Source of the DNA: Taklimakanibacter sp050246735 | Lineage (GTDB): Bacteria; Pseudomonadota; Alphaproteobacteria; Rhizobiales; Aestuariivirgaceae | Assembly (NCBI GenBank): GCA_050246735.1 | Contig: JBFWVM010000005.1 | Coordinates: 62,001-126,000, forward strand | Reading direction: 5' to 3' | DNA: 64,000 bases | Shown here: positions 51,800-60,461 of the stretch, piece by piece | Numbering within the stretch: position 1 is the stretch's first letter | Layout: every line of letters starts with the position of its first letter | Notes under the pieces: model-generated | What the model was told of the DNA's origin: nothing | Databases searched by the model: none | The model's input: the letters and a program-made list of their open reading frames with translations, nothing else | Position numbers and translations under genes: made by a program

Positions 51800-53311
51800 A
51801 TGACCTGCGTCATCGGCTTCGACATCGGCACGACCTCGACGATCGGCATCCTGATCGGCCTGCCGGACCGCATCCTGCATGTCGCCTCGCGGCCGGTGAC
51901 GCTCGCCGCGCCCCATCCGGGCTGGGCCGAGGAGGACCCCGCGCAATGGTGGGCCAATGTCTCGGCCATCGCGCGTGAGCTGGTCGCGGCCGCAGGCGTG
52001 GACCCGCGCGATGTCGCCGCGGTCGGCGTCACCGGCATGCTGCCCGCCGTCGTGCTGCTCGACGGCGAGGGCCGCCTGCTCAGGCCCAGCATCCAGCAGA
52101 GCGACGCGCGCTGCGCCGCGGAGGTGACCGAATTGCGCGCGGCGGTCGACGAGCGGGCCTTCACCGCCAGGACCGGCAACGGCATCAACCAGCAGCTCGT
52201 CATCGCCAAGCTCCTGTGGATCAGGAAGCACGAGCCCGAGATCTTCGCTAAGATCGCGACGGTCTTCGGCTCCTATGACTACATCAACTGGCGGCTGACC
52301 GGCGAGCGCGCCGTCGAGCAGAACTGGGCGCTCGAGGCGGGCTTCGTCGATCTTGGCGATCACCGCATCGACGACGGGCTCGTCGATCTCGCGGGGATCC
52401 CGCGGCGCGCGCTGCCCCGCAAGACGGTCTCGCACGAGGTGCTGGGCCGCGTCACCGAAGCGGCGGCGAAGGACCTGGGCCTTCCTGCCGGCATACCGGT
52501 CGTCGCGGGCGCCGCCGATCACATCGCCTCCGCTCTTGCCGCCGGGCTGGCGCGCGCCGGCGACGTGCTCCTCAAGTTCGGCGGCTCCGTCGACGTGCTG
52601 GTCGCGACCGACCGCGTCGCGCCCGATCCTCGCATGTATCTCGACTATCATCTGGTGCCGGGCCTCTATGTGCCCAATGGCTGCATGGCGACGGGCGGCT
52701 CCGGCCTCAACTGGTTCGCCGGGAATTTCGCCGAAGGCGAGCGTCCGAAGGCCGATGCCCGGGGCATGTCGCTCCATCAGTGGCTCGATCGTCTGGCGGG
52801 CGCCGTTCCCGCGGGCGCGGAAGGCATCCGCATCCTGCCCTATTTCCTCGGCGAGAAGACGCCCGTCCATGACGCCGACATACGCGGCGCGATACTGGGC
52901 CTGAGCCTGGCGCATGGTCCGGCGCATCTGTGGCGGGCGCTCCTCGAGGCCTACGCCTATGCGATCGCGCATCATATCGAGGTGCTGAACGACATGGGCC
53001 ATGCCACGGAGACCTATTTCGCCTCCGACGGCGGCTCGAGAAGCACGGTCTGGATGCAGATCGTCGCCGACGTCCTGCAGAAGCCGGTGCAGCGTCTCGC
53101 CGGCCATCCGGGCTCCTGTCTGGGCGCGGCCTGGACGGCGGCGATGGGCATTGGCGCGGCCAGGGACTGGTCGGCGATCGCGCGTTTTGTCAGCCTCGCC
53201 GATCGTCTCGAGCCCGATCCCGCCAATGCCCGGCTTTATCGGGAAGGCTATGAAGATTTCCGCCGGCTCTATCCGGCGGTGGCGGATTTCGAACGGAAGG
53301 GAACATCATGA
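51800..53311 (+). CDS. FGGY family carbohydrate kinase
   Basis: Sugar or polyol kinase of 503 residues starting MTCVIGFDIGTTSTIGIL, with phosphate loop DIGTT at 8-12. DVAAVGVTGMLPAVVLLD, VVAGAADHIASALAAGL (Asp general base region) and YFASDGGSRSTVWMQIVADVLQKPV follow family order. It overlaps the HAD phosphatase by 4 bp. The kinase plus a phosphatase in one operon suggests that the phosphorylated product is either trapped or recycled. Confidence 0.91.
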   Translation: MTCVIGFDIGTTSTIGILIGLPDRILHVASRPVTLAAPHPGWAEEDPAQWWANVSAIARELVAAAGVDPRDVAAVGVTGMLPAVVLLDGEGRLLRPSIQQSDARCAAEVTELRAAVDERAFTARTGNGINQQLVIAKLLWIRKHEPEIFAKIATVFGSYDYINWRLTGERAVEQNWALEAGFVDLGDHRIDDGLVDLAGIPRRALPRKTVSHEVLGRVTEAAAKDLGLPAGIPVVAGAADHIASALAAGLARAGDVLLKFGGSVDVLVATDRVAPDPRMYLDYHLVPGLYVPNGCMATGGSGLNWFAGNFAEGERPKADARGMSLHQWLDRLAGAVPAGAEGIRILPYFLGEKTPVHDADIRGAILGLSLAHGPAHLWRALLEAYAYAIAHHIEVLNDMGHATETYFASDGGSRSTVWMQIVADVLQKPVQRLAGHPGSCLGAAWTAAMGIGAARDWSAIARFVSLADRLEPDPANARLYREGYEDFRRLYPAVADFERKGTS

Positions 53312-53979
53312 CGGTACGTGCGGTGGCCTGGGATGTCGACGGCACGCTGGTCGACAGCGAGCCTTTGCATCACGAGGCCCTGATCGCGGCCTGCCGCAAC
53401 TGGAATGTCGACATCTCGGATATCCCCGAGGACATGTTTCGCGGCGTGCATATGGGCAATGTGTGGCTGGCGATCGCCGCCCGCATGCCGGCCTCCGCCA
53501 GCGAGCGCGACTGGATGAAGGCCAATGACGATTTCTATGTCGAGCATCGCCGCGCGCTGAAGCCCATGCCGGGGGCGATCGAGACCGTGACGGCGCTGGC
53601 CGCGGCGGGCCTGCGGCAGATCTGCGTGTCCAATGCCAGCCGCGTCCTGGTCGACGCCAATGTCGACGCGCTGGGCCTCGCTGCCTTCATGGAGTTCACG
53701 TTGAGCATCGACGACGTGAGCCACGGCAAGCCCGAGCCCGAGCCCTATGCCAGGGGCTGCGGCCGCCTGGGGCTGCTGCCGGCGCAGGTGGCGGCGGTCG
53801 AGGACAGCGAGACCGGACGGCGCTCGGCCGACGCCGCGGGCCTGCGGGTGATCGCCTATGACCGCTTGGGCGGACCGGTCACCCATGCCGATCATGTTGT
53901 GCACGACCTGACGGAGATACCCGTCTTGCTTGCCGCCCTTCGGCCTGCGACGATGCCCGCCGGAGCGAGCGGAGCGTGA
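53308..53979 (+). CDS. HAD superfamily phosphatase (beta-phosphoglucomutase/phosphatase-like)
   Basis: Hydrolase of 223 residues. Motif I is D9-V-D11-G-T (WDVDGTLVDSEPLHHEAL), motif II CVSNAS at about 110, motif III GKPEPEPY and motif IV VAAVEDSETG. The helical cap between motif I and II places it with class C1 members such as phosphoglycolate phosphatase and beta-phosphoglucomutase. Overlaps the kinase stop by 4 bp; 1 bp separates its stop from the amidase small-subunit gene. Confidence 0.9.
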   Translation: MTVRAVAWDVDGTLVDSEPLHHEALIAACRNWNVDISDIPEDMFRGVHMGNVWLAIAARMPASASERDWMKANDDFYVEHRRALKPMPGAIETVTALAAAGLRQICVSNASRVLVDANVDALGLAAFMEFTLSIDDVSHGKPEPEPYARGCGRLGLLPAQVAAVEDSETGRRSADAAGLRVIAYDRLGGPVTHADHVVHDLTEIPVLLAALRPATMPAGASGA

Positions 53980-53980
53980 G

Positions 53981-54301
53981 ATGTACAAGATCGATCCGGA
54001 ACGCGACCGGCAGTATATAGAAGAGTTTCGCAGGACGCCCATCGGCGCCCACAGTCCGGGCCTCCAGCGCCTGCTCAACATCATGCGCCATGATCCGAGC
54101 GGCTATCAGGTCGTGCTCGTCTGCCGCAAGCCATTCGCCGAATGGGTCCTCGGCACCATGCCGCCCAACCGCCTCGACGGACCGATCGTCATCGAGGACG
54201 GGCCCATCTTCACCAGCCGCGAGGAGGCGGAGTGGGAGGTCTTCCGCCGCCGCTGGCGCCGCCACACCGGCGAAGACATCAACATGCCCTTCAGGGACTA
54301 G
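53981..54301 (+). CDS. dmfA1: N,N-dimethylformamidase alpha (small) subunit-like protein
   Basis: Protein of 106 residues from ATG 53981 (MYKIDPERDRQYIEEFRRTPIG), 1 bp after the HAD stop, with GGAGCG upstream. GLQRLLNIMRHDPSGYQVVLVCRKPFAEWVLGTMP is the segment by which I recognise the DMFase small subunit. It is shorter than the characterised ~132-residue subunit. The partner gene is 180 bp downstream, with a repeat element between. The known enzyme hydrolyses N,N-dimethylformamide to dimethylamine and formate. The sugar-kinase setting here suggests a different amide. Identification is from memory of the family, not a search. Confidence 0.78.
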   Translation: MYKIDPERDRQYIEEFRRTPIGAHSPGLQRLLNIMRHDPSGYQVVLVCRKPFAEWVLGTMPPNRLDGPIVIEDGPIFTSREEAEWEVFRRRWRRHTGEDINMPFRD

Positions 54302-54329
54302 CCTCATGCCGAAGCGGTCGCTCTCCTCA

Positions 54330-54440
54330 CTCGTCATGGCCCCACCCGGCCCTCCAGCCTCGCCGTTGCTCGGCGGCCCTCCCCGCCCGTCATGGCAGGG
54401 CCTCCCCCCACTCGTCATGGCCGGGCTACGACCCGGCCAT
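54330..54440. repeat. Intergenic palindromic repeat between the two amidase subunit genes
   Basis: The 9-mer cgtcatggc occurs three times (54332-54340, 54388-54396, 54413-54421). The last copy leads into perfect arms atggccggg (54417-54425) / cccggccat (54432-54440). It resembles rhizobial-type extragenic palindromes. It lies within an operon, between genes for two subunits of one enzyme, so it may set their ratio. Confidence 0.6.
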
Positions 54441-54481
54441 CCAGGCGGCCGTGACGGGTAGGGGAGAACAGAGAGAACCAT

Positions 54482-56752
54482 ATGCTCAAGATCGTCGGCT
54501 ATCCGGACCGCTACAGCGTGGCGCCAGGCGAGAAGATCGCCTTCAAGATATCGCTCGAGGAGGGCACCCATTTCGACGCCCGGCTGGTGCGTGTCGTGCA
54601 TGGCGACGCCAATCCGGAAGGTCCCGGACTCAAGTTCCGCCATGTCGCGTCAGGCGCCGACGGCCGTCATGCGGGCCGCCCGCAGCGCATCGATGCCGGC
54701 TCCTATCTGTCGGTCGACGGCTTTCCGGCGCTGGCCGCGGGCGCCTTCACCTTCTTCGCGATGATCTGGCCGACCTTGCCGGGGCGCCCCGACCAGACCC
54801 TGTTGGCGCAATGGGACGCCGAGGGCGAGCGCGGCTTCCGCATCGAGATGACCGATGGCGGCGAGCTCGCCGTGACTCTGGGCGATGGTCCGGGCCGCTG
54901 CGCCGGGCTGAAGAGCGGCAAGAGGATGCTGGAGCGGCAATGGTATGCCGTCGCCGTGTCGATCGATCCCGCCTCCCGCATGGTGGCGCTCGACCAGCGG
55001 CCGCTGCAGCCCTATGCCGGCATCGACGACCGCGCTCATGCGAGCGGCGAGCTCGCCATTGCGCCGGCCGCCGTCGATGCGCCCTTGCTGATGGCGGGAT
55101 GCCCCGAGCCGCAAGGCACGGTCGGCCGCCATTTCGACGGCAAGATCGATGGTCCGCTGATCCTGTCCGGCATTCACGCCGGGGACCGGCATGACGATGT
55201 CCTGCACGGCGTGATCGAGCCGGCGCTCCTTCCACACGTCGTCGCGCGCTGGGACTTCAGCCGCGAGATCCGCTCGACCAAAGTGATCGATGTCGGACCG
55301 TCGCGCCATCACGGCCACATCGTCCACTTGCCGGCGCGCGGCATGAAGGGCTGGAACTGGACCGGCGAGGAGCACAGCTGGGTGAGGAAGCCCGAGCATT
55401 ACGGCGCCATCCATTTCCACAGCGACGACGTCTATGACGCGGCCTGGGAGACCTCGGTCGAAGTGGCCATTCCCACCGACCTCGCAAGCGGGCCTTATGC
55501 GCTGCATGTGAGGAGCGGCGACAACGACCGCGAGGCGACGCGCGAGAACTACATCGCCTTCTTCGTCCGGCCGCCGCGCCGGCGCCGCGAGCGCCACGGC
55601 CGGCCCAAGGTCCTGGTGCTTGCCTCGACCGCCTCCTATCTGGCCTATGCCAATCACGGCGAGCACATCACCGCGCGCGGAGCCGAGCGCCAGATGGGCC
55701 GCCTCCTGCAATTCGGCCATACCGACCTCTATATGTACGACCATCCCGAGCTCGGCGGCTCGCTCTATGACACCCATGCCGACGGCTCAGGTGTGTGCTA
55801 TTCCTCCAGGCTCCGTCCCAACCTCAATTTCTCCGCCCAGTATCATTCCTGGCTCGGCGGCCATGGCTCGGCGCTCTACCAGTACAATGCCGATACCCAT
55901 CTCTATGACTGGCTCGACCACAAGGGCGTCGACTACGACCTCGTCACCGACGAGGACCTGCACGAGGACGGCTACGAGCTGTTGCGCGACTATCGCGTGA
56001 TCGTCACCGGCACCCACCCCGAATATCACTCGACGCCCATGTGGGACGCGATGAAGGCCTGGCTCGATCGCGGCGGCCGGCTCATGTATATGGGCGGCAA
56101 CGGCTGGTACTGGCGCATCGCCTTCCACGACGAGCTGCCGGGCGTCATCGAGGTCCGCCGCGCCGAGGACGGCATCCGCACCTGGGCCGCCGATCCCGGC
56201 GAATACCATCATTCCTTCACCGGCGAATATGGCGGCCTGTGGCGGCGCATCGGGCGGGCGCCCAACGTCATATGCGGCGTGGGCTTCATCGCCCAGGGCT
56301 TCGACGTCTCGTCCTATTACCGGCGCGGCCCCGACGCCGACGATCCGCGGGCGCAGTTCATCTTCAAGGACGTGCCGGACGAGATCATCGGCGATTTCGG
56401 CCTGATCGGTGGCGGCGCCTCCGGCATCGAGCTCGACTGCATCACCACCAATCTCGGCTCGCCGCCCAACATGCTGAGGCTCGCCTCCTCGGAGAACCAC
56501 AATGCCATGATGATGCTGGTCAACGAGGAATTCACCGTCGTGCCGCCCAATCTCGGCGGCGACCAGAACGAGAGGGTGCGGGCCGATCTCGCTTTCGGCG
56601 AGACGCCGTCGGGCGGCGCGCTCTTCGCGACCTCCTCGATCGCCTGGTGCGGATCGCTCTCCCACAACGGCTATGACAACAACGTCTCGAGGATCTGCTG
56701 GAACGTGCTGCAGCGCTTCGTCGACCCCCGGCCCTTCACCTCGGCCTTCTGA
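54482..56752 (+). CDS. dmfA2: N,N-dimethylformamidase beta (large) subunit family protein
   Basis: Protein of 756 residues, close to the ~760 of characterised DMFase large subunits. The order is an N-terminal strand-rich part (1-75), a concanavalin/LamG-like domain (about 80-250), and the C-terminal amidase domain (about 370-756) with ASTASYLAYANHGEH, GVCYSSRLRPNLNF, THPEYHSTPMWDAM and GGNGWYWR. The characterised enzyme uses a mononuclear iron held by two Tyr and one Glu; Tyr389 or Tyr429 and Glu514 are candidates here but were not aligned. No signal peptide, so cytoplasmic. It ends 24 bp from hmuV, convergent. Amide hydrolysis is likely; substrate uncertain. Confidence 0.85.
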   Translation: MLKIVGYPDRYSVAPGEKIAFKISLEEGTHFDARLVRVVHGDANPEGPGLKFRHVASGADGRHAGRPQRIDAGSYLSVDGFPALAAGAFTFFAMIWPTLPGRPDQTLLAQWDAEGERGFRIEMTDGGELAVTLGDGPGRCAGLKSGKRMLERQWYAVAVSIDPASRMVALDQRPLQPYAGIDDRAHASGELAIAPAAVDAPLLMAGCPEPQGTVGRHFDGKIDGPLILSGIHAGDRHDDVLHGVIEPALLPHVVARWDFSREIRSTKVIDVGPSRHHGHIVHLPARGMKGWNWTGEEHSWVRKPEHYGAIHFHSDDVYDAAWETSVEVAIPTDLASGPYALHVRSGDNDREATRENYIAFFVRPPRRRRERHGRPKVLVLASTASYLAYANHGEHITARGAERQMGRLLQFGHTDLYMYDHPELGGSLYDTHADGSGVCYSSRLRPNLNFSAQYHSWLGGHGSALYQYNADTHLYDWLDHKGVDYDLVTDEDLHEDGYELLRDYRVIVTGTHPEYHSTPMWDAMKAWLDRGGRLMYMGGNGWYWRIAFHDELPGVIEVRRAEDGIRTWAADPGEYHHSFTGEYGGLWRRIGRAPNVICGVGFIAQGFDVSSYYRRGPDADDPRAQFIFKDVPDEIIGDFGLIGGGASGIELDCITTNLGSPPNMLRLASSENHNAMMMLVNEEFTVVPPNLGGDQNERVRADLAFGETPSGGALFATSSIAWCGSLSHNGYDNNVSRICWNVLQRFVDPRPFTSAF

Positions 56753-56755
56753 CGG

Positions 56756-56775
56756 GCGAAGCGCGCCGGCTTCGC
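56756..56775. terminator. Hairpin between convergent amidase and hmuV genes
   Basis: gcgaagc (56756-56762) and gcttcgc (56769-56775) with a 6-base loop fill the 24-bp gap between two convergent genes, a position suited to a bidirectional terminator. No T-run is present. Confidence 0.4.
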
Positions 56776-56776
56776 G

Positions 56777-57571
56777 TCACGCGGCGCCCGGACGGTTGAG
56801 CATGGCGAAGGGCCGGCCCGATTCCTTGGCGATGGCGACCGGCATGTCGACGCCATAGACGTCGCGGATCGCGTCGCGGTCGAGGACGTCGCGCGCGGCA
56901 CCCTCCCGGCGGATGCGGCCCTCGGCCATCATGACGAGCCGGTCGGCATAGAGGGCCGCGAGGTTGATGTCGTGCAGGATCATCAGCGCCCCGCCGCCCT
57001 GGGCGACGTGCCGGCGCACCGCTTCCAGCGTCTGCAGCTGGTGGCGGATGTCGAGATTGGACACGGGCTCGTCGAGCAGCAGGAAAGCGGTTCCGTCCGG
57101 TCTGCCGGCCCAGGCCTGGCACAGGATGCGGGCGAGCTGCACCCGCTGCTGCTCGCCGCCCGACAGCTCCTGATAGAGACGGCCTTCGAAGCCCGAAAGA
57201 CCGACGGCGCCGAGCGCCTTCGCCAGGAGGCGCAGGGCATCCGCACGGCTCACGCCGCCGCGCGCCGCCTCGAGGCCGAGACGGACGACCTCGAGCACCG
57301 TGAACGGGAAGCCGAGGCTGATCGATTGCGACAGGACGGCGCGCGCGCCGGCGAGCTCGCGCGCCGGGATCGCCTCGAGCGGCCGTCCCTCGAAGCTGAC
57401 GGTGCCCGTATCGGGTACGAGATCGCCGGTCAGGAGCTTGAGCAGGGTCGACTTGCCGGCGCCATTGGGACCGAGGATGACGACGAGCTCGCCGCGCGCG
57501 AGGCCGAGCGTGACGTCGCTGAGGACCGCCCGCTTGCCGAGGCTTAGCGAGACGTGGTCGCAGGCGAGCAT
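56777..57571 (-). CDS. hmuV: Heme ABC transporter ATP-binding protein HmuV
   Basis: ATPase of 264 residues from ATG 57571 (MLACDHVSLSLGKRAVL), with GGAGGAG before it. Walker A GPNGAGKST at 34-42, signature ELSGGEQQR, Walker B LLLDEPVSNLD and switch His (ILHDI). QSISLGFPFTVLEVVRLG is typical of the heme/siderophore class. It energises HmuU for heme import. 68 bp after the permease gene. Confidence 0.92.
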   Translation of the reverse strand: MLACDHVSLSLGKRAVLSDVTLGLARGELVVILGPNGAGKSTLLKLLTGDLVPDTGTVSFEGRPLEAIPARELAGARAVLSQSISLGFPFTVLEVVRLGLEAARGGVSRADALRLLAKALGAVGLSGFEGRLYQELSGGEQQRVQLARILCQAWAGRPDGTAFLLLDEPVSNLDIRHQLQTLEAVRRHVAQGGGALMILHDINLAALYADRLVMMAEGRIRREGAARDVLDRDAIRDVYGVDMPVAIAKESGRPFAMLNRPGAA

Positions 57572-57639
57572 GAGCGGCTCCTCCCTCCCTGCGCCGTCAT
57601 CGCGAGCATGTGAAAGCTTCATGGGGAAGTCGCCGCAGG

Positions 57640-58710
57640 CTAGAGATCGACCAGATTGCGGTTGCGCAGCAGGATCCACAGGAAGAAGGGCGCGCCGAGC
57701 AGGGCCGTGACGATGCCGATCGGCAGCTCGGCCGGCGCCACGACGGTGCGGCTCGCCATGTCGGCGCCGGTGAGCAGCACGGCGCCGAACAGGACCGAGG
57801 CCGGCAGCAGATAGCGGTGGTCCGGCCCGATGGCGAGCCTGAGGAGATGCGGCACGATGATGCCGATGAAGCCGATCGAGCCCGCTACCGCGACCGCCGT
57901 CCCGGTGAGCAGCGCCACCGCGACGATGGCGACGCGCTTGAGGAGCTGCACCGGGATGCCGAGATGGCGCGCTTCCGCCTCGCCCAGCGCCAGGGCGTTG
58001 AAGCCGCCGGCGAAGCCGCCCGCCAGCGCAAGGCCGAGCGCGATGAACGGGATCGTGGCGATGATCTTCGCCCAGCTCGCGCCGCCCAGGCTGCCCAGGC
58101 TCCAGAAGGTGAGCTCGCGCAATTGCTGGTCGTTGCTCATGAAGATGAGGATGCCGCTCGCCGCCATCATCAGGGCGGCGATGGCGATGCCGCCGAGGAG
58201 CATGGTGGCGACCGAGGTGCGCCCGCGCCGCGTGGCGATGAGATAGAGCGTGACGGTGGCGACGAGCCCGCCGAGGAAGGCGCCGACGGGCAGGAGGTAG
58301 ATCACCGCCGCCGCGCCGAACAGGGCCTCGCCCAGCACGATGGCGGTGATGGCGGCGAAGGTGGCGCCGGCCGACACGCCGATGAGGCCGGGATCGGCGA
58401 GCGGATTGCGGAACAGGCCCTGCATCAGAGCGCCGGAGAAAGCCAAGGCGCCGCCGACCAGGATGGCGAGGACGGTGCGGGGCAGCCTGACGCTCCACAC
58501 GATGGCGAGGTCGCGCAGGTCGGCGCTCTCCGGCGCGAAGACCGCGTCGAGCACGGTCGCGGCCGAAAGCGGCACCGGGCCGGTCATGACGGAAGCGAGC
58601 GAGGTGGCGACGAGCAGCAGGGCGAAGAGGACGAGGGCGAGCCTCGCCCGCGCGCTGCGGTCGCCGGCGAGGGCCGCTGGCATGGCCGCGTCGGCCTCGA
58701 GCGTCGTCAC
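57640..58710 (-). CDS. hmuU: Heme ABC transporter permease HmuU
   Basis: FecCD/BtuC-type permease of 356 residues with about ten membrane segments. Marks are WSVRLPRTVLAILVGGALAFSGALMQGLFRNPLADPGLIGVSAGA near the N-terminus and the later GSIGFIGIIVPHLLR. Its start overlaps the hmuT stop by 4 bp. It moves heme from HmuT across the inner membrane. Confidence 0.92.
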   Translation of the reverse strand: MTTLEADAAMPAALAGDRSARARLALVLFALLLVATSLASVMTGPVPLSAATVLDAVFAPESADLRDLAIVWSVRLPRTVLAILVGGALAFSGALMQGLFRNPLADPGLIGVSAGATFAAITAIVLGEALFGAAAVIYLLPVGAFLGGLVATVTLYLIATRRGRTSVATMLLGGIAIAALMMAASGILIFMSNDQQLRELTFWSLGSLGGASWAKIIATIPFIALGLALAGGFAGGFNALALGEAEARHLGIPVQLLKRVAIVAVALLTGTAVAVAGSIGFIGIIVPHLLRLAIGPDHRYLLPASVLFGAVLLTGADMASRTVVAPAELPIGIVTALLGAPFFLWILLRNRNLVDL

Positions 58711-59609
58711 AGGTCGAGGCCGGGATGCAGCGCCCTGGCCAGGGCGCGCGCCGCCTGCGGGGTGCGCGGACCGAAACCCAGAAGCAGGGATCCTTCCATG
58801 CGGATGAGCGACCTGGTCTTCGCCGCCGGCGTCCCGGCGAAGGGCTCCATCGCGAAGAGATCGTCGGCGCCGACGTCGCCGTCGCGCCGCATCATCACGA
58901 TGACGTCCGGCGCGGCCGCCAGGATGGCTTCGGCGCTCGCCTGCCTGTAGCCGTCGAAGCCCTGGACCGCATTGACGCCGCCCGCCAGGGTGATGATTTC
59001 CTCGGCCGATGATTTGTGGCCGGCGGCGATGATGCGCCCGCCGGCGAGGCTCAGCACGAAGAGCGCGCGGGGCCGGGCCGTCCCCTCGAGCGATCTGGCG
59101 AGCCGGGCGAGGTCGGCAGCTATGCTTTTGCTGAGCGCGGCACCCTTCTCCTTCACGTCGAAGATGTCGGCGATGAAGGCGATCTTGCGGGCGATCGCCT
59201 GCGGGCCGGCCTGGTATTCGACCAGCGCCAGCGGGATCCGGCTCTGCTTGAGCGCCGCGATCACCTCAGGTGGCCCCGAGCCGGCGCTGGCCAGGATGAG
59301 GTCGGGCGAGGTCGACAGCACGCCTTCGGTCGAGAGCGCGCGCATATAGCCGACCTTCGGCAGGGCCATGACCTCGTAGGGATAGACGCTGGTGGTGTCG
59401 GTGGCGATGACGCGCCGGCCTTCGCCCAGCGCGAAGACGATCTCGGTGACGTCGCCGCCTATCGAGAGGATGCGGTCGAGCTTGCCGATGGCGACGTCGT
59501 CGCCCGCCGCGTCCCTGATCGTGCGCGCCAGGAGAGGTGAGGGCGCCGTCGCGGCGATGACGGCGGCACCGCCCCCCGTCAGCAGCCGGCGGCGGGAAAC
59601 GCTACGCAT
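58707..59609 (-). CDS. hmuT: Periplasmic heme-binding protein HmuT
   Basis: Binding protein of 300 residues from ATG 59609 (MRSVSRRRLLTGGGAAVIAA), with a twin-arginine-like signal peptide. DRILSIGGDVTEIVFALGEGRRVIATDTTSVYP is the class III binding-protein start, and SVYPYEVMALPKVGYMRALSTEGVLS carries the conserved Tyr used for heme coordination in HmuT-type proteins. Lies 10 bp after hemP and before hmuU. Confidence 0.91.
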   Translation of the reverse strand: MRSVSRRRLLTGGGAAVIAATAPSPLLARTIRDAAGDDVAIGKLDRILSIGGDVTEIVFALGEGRRVIATDTTSVYPYEVMALPKVGYMRALSTEGVLSTSPDLILASAGSGPPEVIAALKQSRIPLALVEYQAGPQAIARKIAFIADIFDVKEKGAALSKSIAADLARLARSLEGTARPRALFVLSLAGGRIIAAGHKSSAEEIITLAGGVNAVQGFDGYRQASAEAILAAAPDVIVMMRRDGDVGADDLFAMEPFAGTPAAKTRSLIRMEGSLLLGFGPRTPQAARALARALHPGLDL

Positions 59610-59619
59610 GGCCCGCCTC

Positions 59620-59814
59620 TCACTTGTTGAGGAGGAGTCCGCCGGATCGGGTGATCCGCAGGCGATAGAACTCGCCCTGATGCTCGATGCGGATCTCGGT
59701 CTTGTCGCGGAACAGGTCGCGCGAGGAATAGACGGCTTCGCCCTGGGCTTGCGCCTCGCAGGCCGCACCCGTCTTTTGCGGGGCCGGTTCGTTGTGTGGA
59801 ATCGGGTTTATCAT
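59620..59814 (-). CDS. hemP: Hemin uptake protein HemP/HmuP
   Basis: Protein of 64 residues ending in the HemP domain: SRDLFRDKTEIRIEHQGEFYRLRITRSGGLLLNK (residues 30-64), with the RxTxxxKLLLNK-like finish. In rhizobia HmuP is a small iron-dependent activator needed for heme-uptake gene expression. First gene of the hemP-hmuTUV operon, 10 bp before hmuT. The TonB-dependent heme receptor it usually accompanies is not in this window. Confidence 0.9.
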   Translation of the reverse strand: MINPIPHNEPAPQKTGAACEAQAQGEAVYSSRDLFRDKTEIRIEHQGEFYRLRITRSGGLLLNK

Positions 59815-60116
59815 CTGGCACCACTCCGCAGAGGAAATTGCGGAACGTGGCGATCAGCTAGTTCCGAGGCTTGTTGGGTCGCGAGAGAATAGTTGACTAA
59901 ATAAGTCGGATATTGTTATTCGTCAAGCATCATCTGGAGTTAGCGGGCTTTTCCGGAAGCGGGAAATGCGCTATCCGGAATGTGCCAGCACGCGAGCGAG
60001 CCCGTCCTGCCGGTCGAGACGGCGAGCCAGCCAGCCAGAGCGATGAACCTGAAAGGCGATGGGCCACGAGCGGCCCAGCGCTTGTCCCTGTTGCTCACAC
60101 TCGAGGAAGACTACCG
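59815..60116. promoter_or_regulatory. Divergent promoter region of the heme import and heme degradation operons
   Basis: 302 bp without a gene. On the minus strand TTGACG (complement of 59921-59926) and TATTTA (complement of 59898-59903) are exactly 17 bp apart, a good promoter for hemP. On the plus strand TTGACT at 59893-59898 with TATTCG at 59917-59922 is a weaker candidate facing the hmuQ-type gene. Both overlap the dyad gactaaataagtc (59895-59907), so one repressor could close both. I saw no exact RirA or Irr consensus. The rest of the gap shows nothing I can name. Confidence 0.5.
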
Positions 60117-60461
60117 ATGACATTCATTGCCATGAACCGCTTCAAGGTGCCGAAGGATTCCGGCGCCGAATTCGAACAGGTATGGCTCAATCGCGACAGC
60201 CAGCTGAACGACATGACGGGCTTCGTCCAGTTCCATCTGCTGCGCGGTCCCGAGCAGGAGGATCATATTCTTTATTCCTCGCATACCGTCTGGCGCAGCA
60301 AGGCCGATTTCGAGGCGTGGACGAGATCCGACGCCTTCCGCCAGGCCCATGCCCGGGCCGGCGACAACACCGGCAAGCGCCTGTATCTCGGCCATCCGCA
60401 GTTCGAGGGCTTCGAGGCGGTCCAGACCCTGACGGCCTCGCCGCGCGGAGCCGCGGCATGA
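60117..60461 (+). CDS. Heme-degrading monooxygenase (IsdG/HmuQ type)
   Basis: Antibiotic-biosynthesis-monooxygenase-fold protein of 114 residues from ATG 60117 (MTFIAMNRFKVPKDSG). N7, W68 and H78 coincide, with one-residue shift, with the catalytic Asn7-Trp67-His77 triad of IsdG. The sequence GFVQFHLLRGPEQEDHILYSSHTVW resembles HmuQ/HmuD of Bradyrhizobium. It opens the heme ring and releases iron. Overlaps the hutX-type gene by 4 bp and is divergent from the heme import operon. Confidence 0.9.
   Translation: MTFIAMNRFKVPKDSGAEFEQVWLNRDSQLNDMTGFVQFHLLRGPEQEDHILYSSHTVWRSKADFEAWTRSDAFRQAHARAGDNTGKRLYLGHPQFEGFEAVQTLTASPRGAAA

Noticed and set aside
54302..54481. Tandem cgtcatggc copies considered as a CRISPR array
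   Set aside because: Only three short copies, irregular spacing, partly palindromic, no cas genes; better explained as an extragenic repeat.
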